Shown piece by piece: positions 43,796 to 53,399 of a stretch of 64,000 bases of DNA. Every line of letters starts with the position of its first letter. Position 1 is the stretch's first letter. Below the pieces are notes generated by a model, which saw only the letters and a program-made list of their open reading frames with translations, was not told the origin of the DNA and did no database searches. The stretch is from RBG-16-34-14 sp963798865 (lineage in GTDB: Bacteria; Bacteroidota; Ignavibacteria; Ignavibacteriales; Ignavibacteriaceae). A program made the translations under genes and the position numbers. The stretch covers positions 62,001-126,000 of the forward strand of contig CAWCVZ010000005.1 of assembly GCA_963798865.1 (NCBI GenBank), written 5' to 3'.

Positions 43796-45877
43796 ATGAC
43801 AGTTTCCGTAAACATAAAAGAAGAATTCACAAAACGACGGGATTTTCTTTTTCAGAATGTTTTGAATAAAAAAGACAATCTGAAATTCAGTATGGAATAC
43901 AGCCTGCTTGTTGAAGAGTTTATAAGATCAGTTATATCAAAAGGCAATTACAATTTTGCACTTGCATCTGCCGGCAGTTTCAGCCGGAGAGAACTTTCTC
44001 CGTATTCTGATATTGATTTAATGTTTATTACTGAAAATGTTGGTGGAAATGAATATGATATCTCAGGGATAATTACTAAACTCTGGGATTATGGAATCGA
44101 GGTTGCACATACTGTACGGGATTATTCAGATCTTTCAAAATATCTTGAAGATGATCTCCACACATTTACACAGTTTATTGAAACGCGCTTTCTTCTAGGA
44201 TCTGAAAAAATATATAAAAGATGGAATGAGCTTCTTTTTGATTTAATAAATAATGACACAAAAACAGATTTATTTGAAAGACTATTTGAGGATACTGAAA
44301 AAAGGTATGAAAAATACGGCAGCTCGCCTAAAATGCTGGAACCTAATGTTAAGCTTTCTGCCGGCGGATTAAGAGATTTCCAGACTGTTGAATGGATGTA
44401 TATTCTTAAAGATAAAATGCTTCTAAATAAACAAAATGAAAGTACCCAGGCTGAAATTTTTATTGCCCAGTTGAGAGAAAGAGGTTATGCATCTGCAAGT
44501 GAATGTGAAAAGCTTTTAAAGAGTTATGATTTTATTATATCGTTAAGAAATCTTCTTCACGCTCTTTCAAAACAAAAGAATGACCGGCTGGAATTTAATG
44601 CCCAAACAAAAATATCAGAAATGTATAACGGGCATGAAAATTCTTTATTTGTTTTAATGCAGAAATATTTCGCCGCAGCAACTGCAATAAACAGGTTTTC
44701 AAAATCCATTACCAGGAAATTCCGTGAGGAATATTTGAATCCCCTGCCGGATTCACTTTCAATTGAGCTTGATGAAGATTTTTCTTTAAAGGGAAAAACA
44801 ATTTATCTCCGCGGAAATAAATCTCTCACCATATCCGATGTACTTCGTTCATTTTATTACCGTGGTTATTACAGTGCTCACTTTGATGATAATCTTCGTT
44901 CACAGATTATTGAAACTTCAGACAGGCACATCAATGAAAAAAATCCCGAAGTTGAGTCTTCGGTTTTTTTCAGAGAAATTCTTAAGCTCCCCAGGAATGT
45001 TGGAAACACTCTTCATGTAATGAATGAGCTTGGTGTGCTCTCTGCTTTTATGCCTGAGTTTAAAGATCTTGTCGGGTTTCTTCAGCACGGAGTTTATCAC
45101 TGCTACACGGCAGATGAACATACTCTTGTTACAATTCAGAATATTGAAAAGCTGGAAAAGGATACATCTACTCTTGGTAAGATTTATAATAATCTTTATG
45201 ATAAAGAAATTCTTTTTCTTGCACTTCTTTTCCACGACATTGCAAAACCAATAAATGTTTCTGGTCATGAAATTATAGGCTCGGAAATGGCTTCTTCAAT
45301 TATGGACAGGCTTGGGTACAGCGAAGAAGAAATTGACCAGGTAACCTTCCTGGTAAAAAATCACCTTGTAATGGAGCAGGTTGCTTTCCGAAGAAATTTA
45401 AGCGACCCGGAAACTCTTAATAATTTTACTGCAAGATTTAATTCAATACAAAACCTGGATTATCTTTATCTTGTTACCTATGCAGATTTATCCGCAGTTA
45501 ATCCTGCTGTCTGGACTTCATGGAAGAGTGAACTCCTTTCAGAGCTATATTTAAAATCAAAGGCTATGCTTGAAAAACAAATAACAGGTGAGGATCTTCT
45601 AATCAGCAGCACTTATGTTATTCCACAGGAAATTACAAAACACTCGGAAATAATTTCTGAATCTAACGTACAGGAACATATTGATTCTATAAATGACATT
45701 GCTTATGCTCATCATTTTTCAGAGGAAGAAATTGCGAGGCACATTGAAGAGATACAAAAAGGTATAAAGATTTCGACGCTATTTAAAAGAACTTCCGAAT
45801 TTTACAAATATTACTGTAATTACAAAAGATTTTCCTTCATTGCTCTCAAGACTCTGCGGGGTTTTTTCTATAAATGA
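43796..45877 (+). CDS. glnD: Bifunctional PII uridylyltransferase, N-terminal part (frameshifted)
   Basis: It covers the nucleotidyltransferase domain (ASAGSFSRRELSPYSDIDLMFI), the GlnD linker (LEPNVKLSAGGLRDFQTVEWM) and the HD uridylyl-removing domain (YTADEHTLVTIQNIE, LLFHDIAKP). The natural protein then continues into two ACT domains, but the frame shifts at the TTTT at 45800-45803; with three T it would read EFTNITVITKDFPSLL. GlnD modifies the PII nitrogen-signalling protein according to glutamine. No PII or glutamine synthetase gene is nearby. Confidence 0.92.
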   Translation: MTVSVNIKEEFTKRRDFLFQNVLNKKDNLKFSMEYSLLVEEFIRSVISKGNYNFALASAGSFSRRELSPYSDIDLMFITENVGGNEYDISGIITKLWDYGIEVAHTVRDYSDLSKYLEDDLHTFTQFIETRFLLGSEKIYKRWNELLFDLINNDTKTDLFERLFEDTEKRYEKYGSSPKMLEPNVKLSAGGLRDFQTVEWMYILKDKMLLNKQNESTQAEIFIAQLRERGYASASECEKLLKSYDFIISLRNLLHALSKQKNDRLEFNAQTKISEMYNGHENSLFVLMQKYFAAATAINRFSKSITRKFREEYLNPLPDSLSIELDEDFSLKGKTIYLRGNKSLTISDVLRSFYYRGYYSAHFDDNLRSQIIETSDRHINEKNPEVESSVFFREILKLPRNVGNTLHVMNELGVLSAFMPEFKDLVGFLQHGVYHCYTADEHTLVTIQNIEKLEKDTSTLGKIYNNLYDKEILFLALLFHDIAKPINVSGHEIIGSEMASSIMDRLGYSEEEIDQVTFLVKNHLVMEQVAFRRNLSDPETLNNFTARFNSIQNLDYLYLVTYADLSAVNPAVWTSWKSELLSELYLKSKAMLEKQITGEDLLISSTYVIPQEITKHSEIISESNVQEHIDSINDIAYAHHFSEEEIARHIEEIQKGIKISTLFKRTSEFYKYYCNYKRFSFIALKTLRGFFYK

Positions 45878-46367
45878 TGCAAACATTCATGATGCAAAAA
45901 TCTTTACAAGAAAAGACGGAATTATTATTGACACATTTAATGTTACAGATTTCAGAACACATAAAATAATTGAGACTGAACGATATCAAAAAATCAGGGA
46001 TGATCTGGCAGATGTAATTTCAGGGCTGCTTGAACTGAATAAGGAATTTGCTAAGATGAAAAGCCGATGGTGGAGGATTGAAAATAAATTTTTTAAGAGA
46101 TCCGGAAAAATTAAAATTGCTTTTGAAAATCATGAAAAATATACAATTATAGATGTCTCATCACCTGACCGGTTAGGATTTCTTTACCAGGTTACAAAAA
46201 AAATGAATGAGTTGGGACTCTTTATTTATTTTGCAAAAATTTCAACGATGGGTGATGATATTGTTGACTCTTTTTATGTACTTGACCGGACAGGAAAAAA
46301 AGTATCCCAAAATGATTTTGAACTTATAAGAACAGAGCTTACAAACACAATAAACCAGCTTTTATAA
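45804..46367 (+). CDS. glnD: PII uridylyltransferase, C-terminal ACT domains (shifted frame)
   Basis: This continues glnD after the one-base frame change. The first ACT domain starts TNITVITKDFPSLLSRLCG and the second is YTIIDVSSPDRLGFLYQVTK. These domains sense glutamine in the full protein. A possible internal start (TTG at 45840) has no ribosome-binding site and cuts through the first ACT domain, so this is not an independent gene. The combined length would be about 855 residues, normal for GlnD. Confidence 0.88.
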   Translation, partial: TNITVITKDFPSLLSRLCGVFSINDANIHDAKIFTRKDGIIIDTFNVTDFRTHKIIETERYQKIRDDLADVISGLLELNKEFAKMKSRWWRIENKFFKRSGKIKIAFENHEKYTIIDVSSPDRLGFLYQVTKKMNELGLFIYFAKISTMGDDIVDSFYVLDRTGKKVSQNDFELIRTELTNTINQLL

Positions 46368-46407
46368 ACAGATTTTATTATTATAAAATTTCACCAGATT
46401 AAATAAA

Positions 46408-47232
46408 ATGAATGAAATAATAAACGATAAACCCATTGGCATTTTTGATTCCGGCATAGGAGGACTTACAGTAGTAAAAAGATTTCTATCAGCACTTCCA
46501 AATGAAAACATAATTTATTTTGGAGATACAGCGAGGGTTCCATACGGTTCGAAATCAAATTCAACTGTAATAGAATATTCTCTTCAGGACGCAAGATTTC
46601 TTATTAATAAAAAAGTAAAAGCAATTGTTGTTGCATGTAATACTGCTTCATCCGTAGCAATAGATGAATTAAGAAAAACATTTGATGTTCCTGTAATTGG
46701 TATGATAGGTGCCGGTTCAAAGTCTGCCATTCAGAATACAAAAAATAAACGTATTGGAGTTATTGGAACAAGAGCAACAATAAGCAACAACGCTTATCAT
46801 AAAAGATTAAAATTTCTTGAACCAGATATTGAAGTCTATGAAAAAGCCTGTCCCCTTTTTGTGCCTCTTGCTGAGGAAGGCTGGATTACTCATGAAGCAA
46901 CTTACAAAATAGCAGAGGAATACCTTGCCGAACTCCGGGATAAAAAAATTGATACACTTGTTCTTGGATGTACTCATTACCCTATTTTATCCGAAGTAAT
47001 TCAGAAAGTAATTGGCAGTGATGTCAAATTGATTGATTCCGGAATTGCTTCTGTTGAGGTAGTAAAAGATAAACTGCAAAAAAATAATTTACTTTCGGAA
47101 AATAAAAACGTTGGTAATTCAGAATTTTATGTGAGCGATATCCCGGCAAAATTTAAAGAAATTGCCGAATTGTTTTTAGGCAAACCAGTAAATAATGTTC
47201 ATAAAGTAGAACTTGAAGCGCTTGCCGTCTGA
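46408..47232 (+). CDS. murI: Glutamate racemase
   Basis: It makes D-glutamate for peptidoglycan. 274 residues: IGIFDSGIGGLTV with the Asp14/Ser15 site, FGDTARVPYGSKS, first catalytic cysteine Cys77 in VVACNTASS, and second Cys188 in LVLGCTHYP followed by the His. It follows glnD by 40 bases on the same strand and may be co-transcribed. Confidence 0.96.
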   Translation: MNEIINDKPIGIFDSGIGGLTVVKRFLSALPNENIIYFGDTARVPYGSKSNSTVIEYSLQDARFLINKKVKAIVVACNTASSVAIDELRKTFDVPVIGMIGAGSKSAIQNTKNKRIGVIGTRATISNNAYHKRLKFLEPDIEVYEKACPLFVPLAEEGWITHEATYKIAEEYLAELRDKKIDTLVLGCTHYPILSEVIQKVIGSDVKLIDSGIASVEVVKDKLQKNNLLSENKNVGNSEFYVSDIPAKFKEIAELFLGKPVNNVHKVELEALAV

Positions 47233-47304
47233 AAAACTATCTCCTTTATTTTATTAAATTCTTAAAGAGACTTTTACTATATCACCGGGGGACTTTAAAA
47301 CCCA

Positions 47305-47331
47305 CTTTTTTAAAGGTTTTTCTTAAAAAAG
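47305..47331. terminator. A/T-rich hairpin between convergent murI and asparaginase genes
   Basis: CTTTTTTAA and TTAAAAAAG form nine pairs around a nine-base loop, in the gap between the two convergent stop codons. The stem has A and T runs on both sides, so it could end transcription from either direction, though it is weak. Confidence 0.4.
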
Positions 47332-47459
47332 ACTCTCGTTTATCGAAAAAAGAAAGATTTACCAAAGTGCTTAGCAAAATCCCTTTCTATCTATATATAT
47401 AATATTCTGTGGGATTGATTTTACAGACAAATTTTTATAGAAAAGAATTATTAATAACG

Positions 47460-48434
47460 TTAATTAATAAACATTTCTTTTAAGCTTTTATGATCTTTTG
47501 TAACCCCGAGAGCAAGCATCAGCTTTATCCTGGCTTTTTGTCCGTTAAGGTAATCAGCAAAGATAACTCCAATTTCATTTAACCATTTACCAGCGCCGGG
47601 GTAGCTGTATAAATAATCAGTTTCACCGGCAGGGCAGCGTGAAACTAAAATAACCGGAATATTTTTTTCAACAGCGTATTTTATTCCTTCAAATGATGCA
47701 GGTGTTACATTTCCAACTCCCAAAGCTTCAACAACAATTCCTTCAACTCCGCTATCAGCAGAAAACCTGAAAAATTTTTCATTCATTCCTGCATAAACAG
47801 TCAGCATATCTACATTGGAAATAATTTTTTGTGTATTTATAGTTTCAAGTTTTCTTGGCAAACGATTTAATATCACTTTTCCATCGCGAACAGATCCGAG
47901 GTTTCCAAAATCAAGCGAGTGGAAACTGTAAACTTCTTCTGTGTAAATTTTTGTTACTTCACTTGCAGCATTTATATCTCCATTCAAACAAACGAGCACA
48001 CCAATATTTTTTGCAATCGGACTTAAGCATACATTTATTGCATCCATAAGATTTGCCGGTCCATCCCAATCAGGCTCGGAGCTGTTTCTCATCGAACCAA
48101 TAACAACTATGGGTATGTCAGTCTTTATTGTAAGATCGAGAAGATATGCTGTTTCTTCCAGAGTATCGGTTCCATGGGTTACAATAATTCCTTTGTAATT
48201 ATCTTGTTTTAAAAATTCTTTTATCTTATTAGAAAGGTCTAACATTAATTCGGGAGTCATATGTGGACCAGGATATTTCCCGAAATCATAACATTCTATT
48301 TCAGCCATCTCTCTTGCCTGCGGAATTTTTTCAAGCAGCTGTTTCCCTGAAAAATATGGGATAGCGCCACCGGTTTTTTCATCAATCATCATTGAGAAAG
48401 TGCCGCCAGTAAATACTATAAGTATTTTTTCCAT
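47460..48434 (-). CDS. Asparaginase (type I/II family)
   Basis: It hydrolyses asparagine to aspartate and ammonia. 324 residues with the first catalytic Thr in VFTGGTFSM, the second in GIIVTHGTDTLEETAYLLDL, and the VVIGSMRNSSEPDWDGPANLMDA region. No signal peptide is visible when starting at the ATG at 48432-48434. A longer in-frame start 12 codons upstream adds a short hydrophobic stretch and seems less likely. It is a lone gene convergent with murI and divergent from nfu. Confidence 0.92.
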   Translation of the reverse strand: MEKILIVFTGGTFSMMIDEKTGGAIPYFSGKQLLEKIPQAREMAEIECYDFGKYPGPHMTPELMLDLSNKIKEFLKQDNYKGIIVTHGTDTLEETAYLLDLTIKTDIPIVVIGSMRNSSEPDWDGPANLMDAINVCLSPIAKNIGVLVCLNGDINAASEVTKIYTEEVYSFHSLDFGNLGSVRDGKVILNRLPRKLETINTQKIISNVDMLTVYAGMNEKFFRFSADSGVEGIVVEALGVGNVTPASFEGIKYAVEKNIPVILVSRCPAGETDYLYSYPGAGKWLNEIGVIFADYLNGQKARIKLMLALGVTKDHKSLKEMFIN

Positions 48435-48567
48435 GCGAAATAACAAAAATTGTTTTTTCAAATATATCACTTTTAAGCAGTTTTTATAATAATTTCAATG
48501 AAGTATTGACTTGAAGCAAATAATTAATAGCCATATTTTAACAGTCAACAATTAGAGAGATAAAATA

Positions 48568-49107
48568 ATGTTAATGGTTGAAGATGTTGATTTGACACCG
48601 AACCCGCATGCACTTAAATTCATTTTAAATGAGAAGCTGTTAAAAGCCGAAACACGGCAGTTTCATGAAAAAGAGTCTGCCGAAAATGATCCTTTTGCAA
48701 AAGGCATTTTTGAAATTAATGGTGTTGTTTCAGTTTTTTATATGGATAAGTTCGTAACAATTGAAAAAGCTAAAGATGCAAACTGGGGACAAATACAAAG
48801 ACCATTTATTGATTTTCTAAAATCATTTGATAAAACTCTCATCCCCGAAGAACAGGAAGCAACTATTGATGAAAATGAGGATGAGTTGTTGTTAAAGATA
48901 AATGAGATTCTTAATAACAGAGTGAGACCTTACCTGGCGAGCGATGGCGGCGGTTTACAGGTATTGGGTGTTGAAGGAAATAAGGTTATGATTAGATACC
49001 AGGGTGCTTGCGGAAGCTGTCCAAGTTCGATAAGCGGTACACTTGCTGCAATTGAAGGATTGCTAAAAAGAGATCTGAATCCTGCGCTGGAAGTAGTTGC
49101 TGCCTGA
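48568..49107 (+). CDS. NifU-like iron-sulfur cluster scaffold (Nfu)
   Basis: 179 residues: an N-terminal Nfu_N domain (TPNPHALKFILNEKLL, GIFEINGVVSVFYMDKFVTIEK) and a C-terminal NifU domain with the cluster-binding CxxC (Cys148, Cys151 in GACGSCPSS). It carries Fe-S clusters to target enzymes; the two radical SAM KamA proteins encoded nearby are possible clients, which is inference. AGAGAG lies about ten bases before the ATG. Confidence 0.92.
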   Translation: MLMVEDVDLTPNPHALKFILNEKLLKAETRQFHEKESAENDPFAKGIFEINGVVSVFYMDKFVTIEKAKDANWGQIQRPFIDFLKSFDKTLIPEEQEATIDENEDELLLKINEILNNRVRPYLASDGGGLQVLGVEGNKVMIRYQGACGSCPSSISGTLAAIEGLLKRDLNPALEVVAA

Positions 49108-49231
49108 TTATTTGCAATACTTATTGAAATAACTCCAAATTATTTTAATTGATTTCCAATCCGTTTTACTCTTCCTCTTTTTTATTCTTTTCATTAAATT
49201 AGACCAGCAATACATATCAGAAATTCTTAAT

Positions 49232-49750
49232 ATGAAAAAGAAAGGGAAAGAAAATCTTTTCTATGCTGCTCAAAAAATAGGGGGAATTAATTTTAAAGTT
49301 TTTACATCTCACAAAGGAATCCGGAAGATTATTTTAAACAATAACAGTGAAACAATTAAGAGAGCGAATATCACCAAACTTCAGCCTGATGATCCGTTTA
49401 TGTTTAACATATTTAATCAGCTTGAAGATTATTTTAGCGGCAGGAGAAAAAAGTTTAACCTTCCTTTAGATATTAGAGGAACTGAATTCCAGAAAAATGT
49501 CTGGAATGAATTAAGTAAAATCCCTTATGGAAAAATAGTTTCTTATAAAAAAATTGCCGAAAGGCTGGGAAATAAAAAAGCTTTAAGAGCTGTTGGTAAA
49601 GCCGCCTCGCAAAACCCTGCCTGCATTTTAATTCCATGCCACCGGATGATTAATTCAAATGGCCAGCTTGGCGGATATACTGCGGGAATTAAAATTAAAG
49701 AAAGATTGCTTGAGCTTGAAGGAAGCCTGAGCCTGGAATTGTTTGAATAA
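49232..49750 (+). CDS. ogt: Methylated-DNA--protein-cysteine methyltransferase
   Basis: It repairs O6-alkylguanine by transferring the alkyl group to its own cysteine. 172 residues with the acceptor Cys136 in LIPCHRMI and the DNA-binding helix region FQKNVWNELSKIPYGKIVSY. There is no AraC/AdaA fusion. It is convergent with the KamA gene, whose stop is only nine bases away, leaving almost no intergenic space. Confidence 0.95.
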   Translation: MKKKGKENLFYAAQKIGGINFKVFTSHKGIRKIILNNNSETIKRANITKLQPDDPFMFNIFNQLEDYFSGRRKKFNLPLDIRGTEFQKNVWNELSKIPYGKIVSYKKIAERLGNKKALRAVGKAASQNPACILIPCHRMINSNGQLGGYTAGIKIKERLLELEGSLSLELFE

Positions 49751-49759
49751 CTTTCCTGT

Positions 49760-51133
49760 TCAGGAATAGTAAGCAATATTATCTTCAGGTTCACTATAAA
49801 AGTATAATTGCCCAAACTGATGCTTTTCTATTTCTTTCAGTTCGTCGTGGTAAAAAAATTTCTTTTCACCGAATGCTGGTTTTAAATCATTAAGCCAGGT
49901 TGCCTCCGGGTCATACTTCGCAAAAAATGGTCTTTTACACCAATCAGGATTTCTTCCCTGGAGAAAAATTAATGAAAATACTTTTTCATTATTTATTTCA
50001 GTAATTCCTTCAATCATAACTTTACCCGGCAGAGCAGACATTGAAGGACCCCGAACAGTTCTTGCCAAACCTGAGACCTGTTTATACGCATCTCTGAAAA
50101 TATTAAACGCCCGCTCAAGCGGAATTGAAAAATAATTTTTTGCTCCTGTGTTTCTCTCTATAAAAAAATAATATGGAATACAACCCAGTCTTACCTGTTC
50201 TCTCCACATTTTCACCCAAATATCAGGATCATCATTAATATGTTTTATTAAAGGTGATTGAGTTCTTATTTGTGCACCTGTATTTCTTATGTTTTTTACA
50301 GCTTCTTGCGCAATATCCGTAGATAATTCAACCCAGTGATTATAATGACCCATAACTGCCAAATGTTTTCCTGAATTAACGATCTTTTCAAATAACTGAA
50401 GTATTTCACCGGAATCTTTATCTGTAACAAATCTGTATGGCCAATAAGCAACTGCTTTGGTTCCTAATCTTATATATTTAATATGTTCAAATTCAGTCTC
50501 AAGCAACGGTTCTATATAGGTTTTAAGATTTCTTGCGCTCATTATTAATGGATCCCCGCCTGTAAAAAGTATATTTGTAATTTCCTTATGATTTTTAATA
50601 TAATCCTGGAATCTTTTTGATTCATCAGTGGCGAATTTTAAATCAGTCATTCCAACAAACTGTGCCCACCTGAAACAGAAAGTACAATATGCATGACATG
50701 TTTGTCCGCTTGAAGGAAACACGAGACAGGTTTCCCGGTATTTATGCTGGATACCCTGAACAGGTTCGTCTTCAATTGAGGGAACATTAAGAGTCATTTG
50801 TGCTGCCGGGTGTGGATTAAGCTCAAGACGGATTTCTTCAGCGGTATGTTTTAGTTTTTCTAATGATGAATCTTTTAAAAGAACATCTGCCATCCTATTA
50901 AACTGTTCATTTGATAGCATATCTTTTTGCATAAATGTAAGCTGGAACATCGGATCATCCGGAATATTGTTCCAATCAATTAACTCTTCAACTATATAAT
51001 TATTGGTTCTAAAAGGCAGAACATTTGATACGACCTTAATTGCGAACCTCTCATCTTTGCTCAGCACTTTCAACTGGGGAATGTTGTCTATATCCTTGAG
51101 GCTAAAAAACCTCATTTTTTTTTCATCAATCAT
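49760..51133 (-). CDS. KamA-family radical SAM aminomutase (457 residues)
   Basis: Related to lysine 2,3-aminomutase, which makes beta-lysine with SAM, a 4Fe-4S cluster and PLP. The cluster motif CxxxCxxC reads CHAYCTFC, followed by LFTGGDPLIMSARNLKTYIEPLL, IRLGTKAVAYWPYRF and the PLP-lysine region SALPGKVMIEGITEIN. The N-terminal domain is longer than in the second KamA at 58527-59723. GAGG sits close before the ATG. Whether lysine, glutamate or another amino acid is the substrate cannot be settled by eye. Confidence 0.85.
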   Translation of the reverse strand: MIDEKKMRFFSLKDIDNIPQLKVLSKDERFAIKVVSNVLPFRTNNYIVEELIDWNNIPDDPMFQLTFMQKDMLSNEQFNRMADVLLKDSSLEKLKHTAEEIRLELNPHPAAQMTLNVPSIEDEPVQGIQHKYRETCLVFPSSGQTCHAYCTFCFRWAQFVGMTDLKFATDESKRFQDYIKNHKEITNILFTGGDPLIMSARNLKTYIEPLLETEFEHIKYIRLGTKAVAYWPYRFVTDKDSGEILQLFEKIVNSGKHLAVMGHYNHWVELSTDIAQEAVKNIRNTGAQIRTQSPLIKHINDDPDIWVKMWREQVRLGCIPYYFFIERNTGAKNYFSIPLERAFNIFRDAYKQVSGLARTVRGPSMSALPGKVMIEGITEINNEKVFSLIFLQGRNPDWCKRPFFAKYDPEATWLNDLKPAFGEKKFFYHDELKEIEKHQFGQLYFYSEPEDNIAYYS

Positions 51134-51184
51134 AACATCCTCGAATTTTACTATTATTTAAAAGCCAGTACTTAGAAAAGCTTT

Positions 51185-51212
51185 ATCCGGGTTTTCCATA
51201 AAACCGGATTAA
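51185..51212. other. Hairpin upstream of the first KamA gene
   Basis: ATCCGG(G)TTTT pairs with AAAACCGGAT with one bulged base, about 55 bases before the KamA start. It could be a terminator for the small basic-protein gene upstream or part of the KamA leader. The remainder of 51134-51342 holds nothing else I recognise. Confidence 0.35.
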
Positions 51213-51321
51213 AAGGAAATTTTAATAAGACGCGGGATTAGCGTCGGTGGGTAGCAATATAAAATTTTTATTTAAAAAATCAACAAATTAAAGATTTTTT
51301 AGGCGGTTAATTTCAGAAAGG

Positions 51322-51342
51322 AAAAGCGGCTATAAACCGCTC
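51322..51342 (-). terminator. Short terminator after the 54-residue basic protein
   Basis: On the minus strand AGCGG-TTTATAG-CCGCT is followed by TTTTCC, directly after the stop of the small gene. The five-pair stem is short but GC-rich for this genome. Confidence 0.5.
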
Positions 51343-51507
51343 TTATTTAAGGTCTCCAACTTTACTTATGTCATCTAACTTTACAAATCTCTCATTAAAC
51401 TTATAATTACCCTTTTCAGTTTTTACCGTTTTAATAAGTTTTACAGTAACTCCGCTCTCTTTTTTCTTTGCTTTAGCTTTATCAGCAAATGATTGTTGCT
51501 TAGCCAT
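51343..51507 (-). CDS. Small basic protein, 54 residues (DUF4295-like)
   Basis: A short gene in the gap between kamA and plsY. The protein starts MAKQQSFADKAKAKKKESG and continues VTVKLIKTVKTEKGNYKFNE, ending SKVGDLK. It has many lysines, no cysteine and no membrane segment. GGAG eight bases before the ATG and a terminator after the stop make it a convincing gene. Its size and its VKLIKTVKTEKGNYKF core resemble the small DUF4295 proteins of Bacteroidota, which look ribosome-associated; this is recall, not a search. Confidence 0.75.
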   Translation of the reverse strand: MAKQQSFADKAKAKKKESGVTVKLIKTVKTEKGNYKFNERFVKLDDISKVGDLK

Positions 51508-51642
51508 TTAATTTCTCCTTTTTTTTCTGTCCCAAATATAAAAAATTCTGTTTCTTCCGACAATGTATCAGGAATGATTATTGTTTACATTGCTTTAATA
51601 GGTTAATATCCGTAGTTTAACAACTGATTTTGAAGGATTTTA

Positions 51643-52320
51643 ATGTTTTTACTAGCTACAATAATAATACTTTCTTACCTCATCGGTTCAATTCCTACAT
51701 CTATAATTGTAAGTAAAGCTGTTAAGGGAATAGATATACGTAATTACGGCAGCGGAAATGCCGGTGGAACAAATGTTATGCGTGTTCTTGGCTGGAAACA
51801 TGGGCTTTTTGTTATTCTTTTAGATGCTTTTAAAGGTGTTCTGGCAGTTGTTGTTGTTGCGAGGCTCCATTATGGTAACATTCCTTTTCAAAACTTAACT
51901 CCTTTTGATGATTTTACTTTAGTTCAAATAATGGCTGGAATATCTGCAGTTATAGGTCATATCTGGACAATATTTGCGGGTTTTAAAGGAGGCAAAGGAA
52001 TAGCAACTGCTGTTGGTATGCTTTTAATGATTATTACAGTTGATATGCTTATAGCCATCGGGGTATTTATTGTTGTTGTAACAATTTCCAAATACGTTTC
52101 ACTCGGATCTCTCTTGGCAACTTTAGCTTTACCGCTTTCATTAATTATCAGAGAAAATGTTTTTAACGTTAATATACCAAGTTATAATACTATATTACCT
52201 TTTATAATTGCAATTGCACTTCTTATAATTTATACCCACCGAAAAAATGTTGTCCGGATTTTAGAAGGATCTGAAAATAAATTAAACTTCAAAAAGAAAA
52301 AAACTCTTCGGTTTAAATGA
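51643..52320 (+). CDS. plsY: Glycerol-3-phosphate acyltransferase (acyl-phosphate dependent)
   Basis: A multi-pass membrane enzyme that acylates glycerol 3-phosphate with acyl-phosphate, the first step of phospholipid synthesis. 225 residues with GSIPTSIIVSK, the GSGNAGGTNVMRVLGW motif, GHIWTIFAGFKGGKGIATA and a lysine-rich C-terminal tail. Its TGA overlaps the ATG of gpsA (ATGA), so the enzyme producing its substrate is translated with it. Confidence 0.95.
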   Translation: MFLLATIIILSYLIGSIPTSIIVSKAVKGIDIRNYGSGNAGGTNVMRVLGWKHGLFVILLDAFKGVLAVVVVARLHYGNIPFQNLTPFDDFTLVQIMAGISAVIGHIWTIFAGFKGGKGIATAVGMLLMIITVDMLIAIGVFIVVVTISKYVSLGSLLATLALPLSLIIRENVFNVNIPSYNTILPFIIAIALLIIYTHRKNVVRILEGSENKLNFKKKKTLRFK

Positions 52321-53312
52321 AGATCGCTGTTTTAGGTGCTGGTGGATGGGGAACAACACTGGCAATTCTACTGCATTACAACGGGCATAATGTAACTCTC
52401 TGGGAATACAAAAGAAATTATTCAAAGGTGCTTGATAAAACCCGGAAAAATGAAATGTACCTTCCCGGAATAAAAATACCCAGGGAAATTAATATTACAC
52501 ATGATCTTGATGAATCTGCACAAAATAAAAATATGATAGTACTGGCTATTCCATCTCAATTCTTAAGAGGTGTAGTAAAAAATTTCAGCTATTCAACTAT
52601 TAAAAATTCTATTCTTGTAAGCGTTGCGAAAGGAATTGAAAATGGAACAATGATGACAATGTCGAATATGCTAATGGATGTTTTCCCTTCACTTGATGAA
52701 AGTCAGATTGGTGTAATTTCCGGTCCAAGCCATGCAGAAGAGGTTAGCAGAAAAATACCGACTGCTGTTGTAGCTGCCTCAAGCGAGATTGAAACTTCAA
52801 AATCTATCCAGGTGGCATTCATTACCGCTTACTTCAGAGTTTATTCATCTACGGATATACTTGGTGTTGAACTTGGGGGTGCTTTCAAAAATGTAATTGC
52901 AATTGGCGCCGGTATTGTAGATGGAGTTAAATTTGGGGACAACACAAAGGCGGCTATAATGACAAGAGGCATCGCGGAAATTTCCAGGCTTGGTGAAATA
53001 ATGGGCGCTCAACCTGATACTTTTGCAGGACTTTCCGGAATGGGTGATTTAATAGTAACATGCATGAGCCGCCATAGCCGTAATCGTTATGTTGGTGAAC
53101 AAATTGGCTCGGGCAGAAAATTAAAAGAAGTTTTAAAAAATATGGATATGATTGCTGAAGGAGTTGAAACTTCACGTTCTGTAACTCAGCTCTCCAAAAA
53201 AAATAATGTTGAAACTCCTATTGCCGACGAAGTTTATAGAATTCTTTTTGAAAACAAAGATCCTGTTAAAGCTACAACCGATCTTATGACAAGAGATATG
53301 AAGAGAGAATAA
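52317..53312 (+). CDS. gpsA: Glycerol-3-phosphate dehydrogenase [NAD(P)+]
   Basis: It reduces dihydroxyacetone phosphate to glycerol 3-phosphate for lipid synthesis. 331 residues: Rossmann motif VLGAGGWGTTLA (4-15), VSVAKGIENGT, ISGPSHAEEV, catalytic Lys in ELGGAFKNVIAIGAGI, and the substrate motif GLSGMGDLIVTCMSRHSRNR. It is coupled to plsY by a four-base overlap. Confidence 0.97.
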   Translation: MKIAVLGAGGWGTTLAILLHYNGHNVTLWEYKRNYSKVLDKTRKNEMYLPGIKIPREINITHDLDESAQNKNMIVLAIPSQFLRGVVKNFSYSTIKNSILVSVAKGIENGTMMTMSNMLMDVFPSLDESQIGVISGPSHAEEVSRKIPTAVVAASSEIETSKSIQVAFITAYFRVYSSTDILGVELGGAFKNVIAIGAGIVDGVKFGDNTKAAIMTRGIAEISRLGEIMGAQPDTFAGLSGMGDLIVTCMSRHSRNRYVGEQIGSGRKLKEVLKNMDMIAEGVETSRSVTQLSKKNNVETPIADEVYRILFENKDPVKATTDLMTRDMKRE

Positions 53313-53399
53313 TCAGTTAAGCATCTTTCTATTTACCCACATAATATCTTCCCTAATTGAATAAGTTGTAAATCCTTTTTTCTTAATTTATTTTTCTGT

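Noticed and set aside
47233..47459. Small RNA or tRNA gene in the murI/asparaginase gap
   Set aside because: Only A/T hairpins are present; no cloverleaf or CCA end could be drawn.
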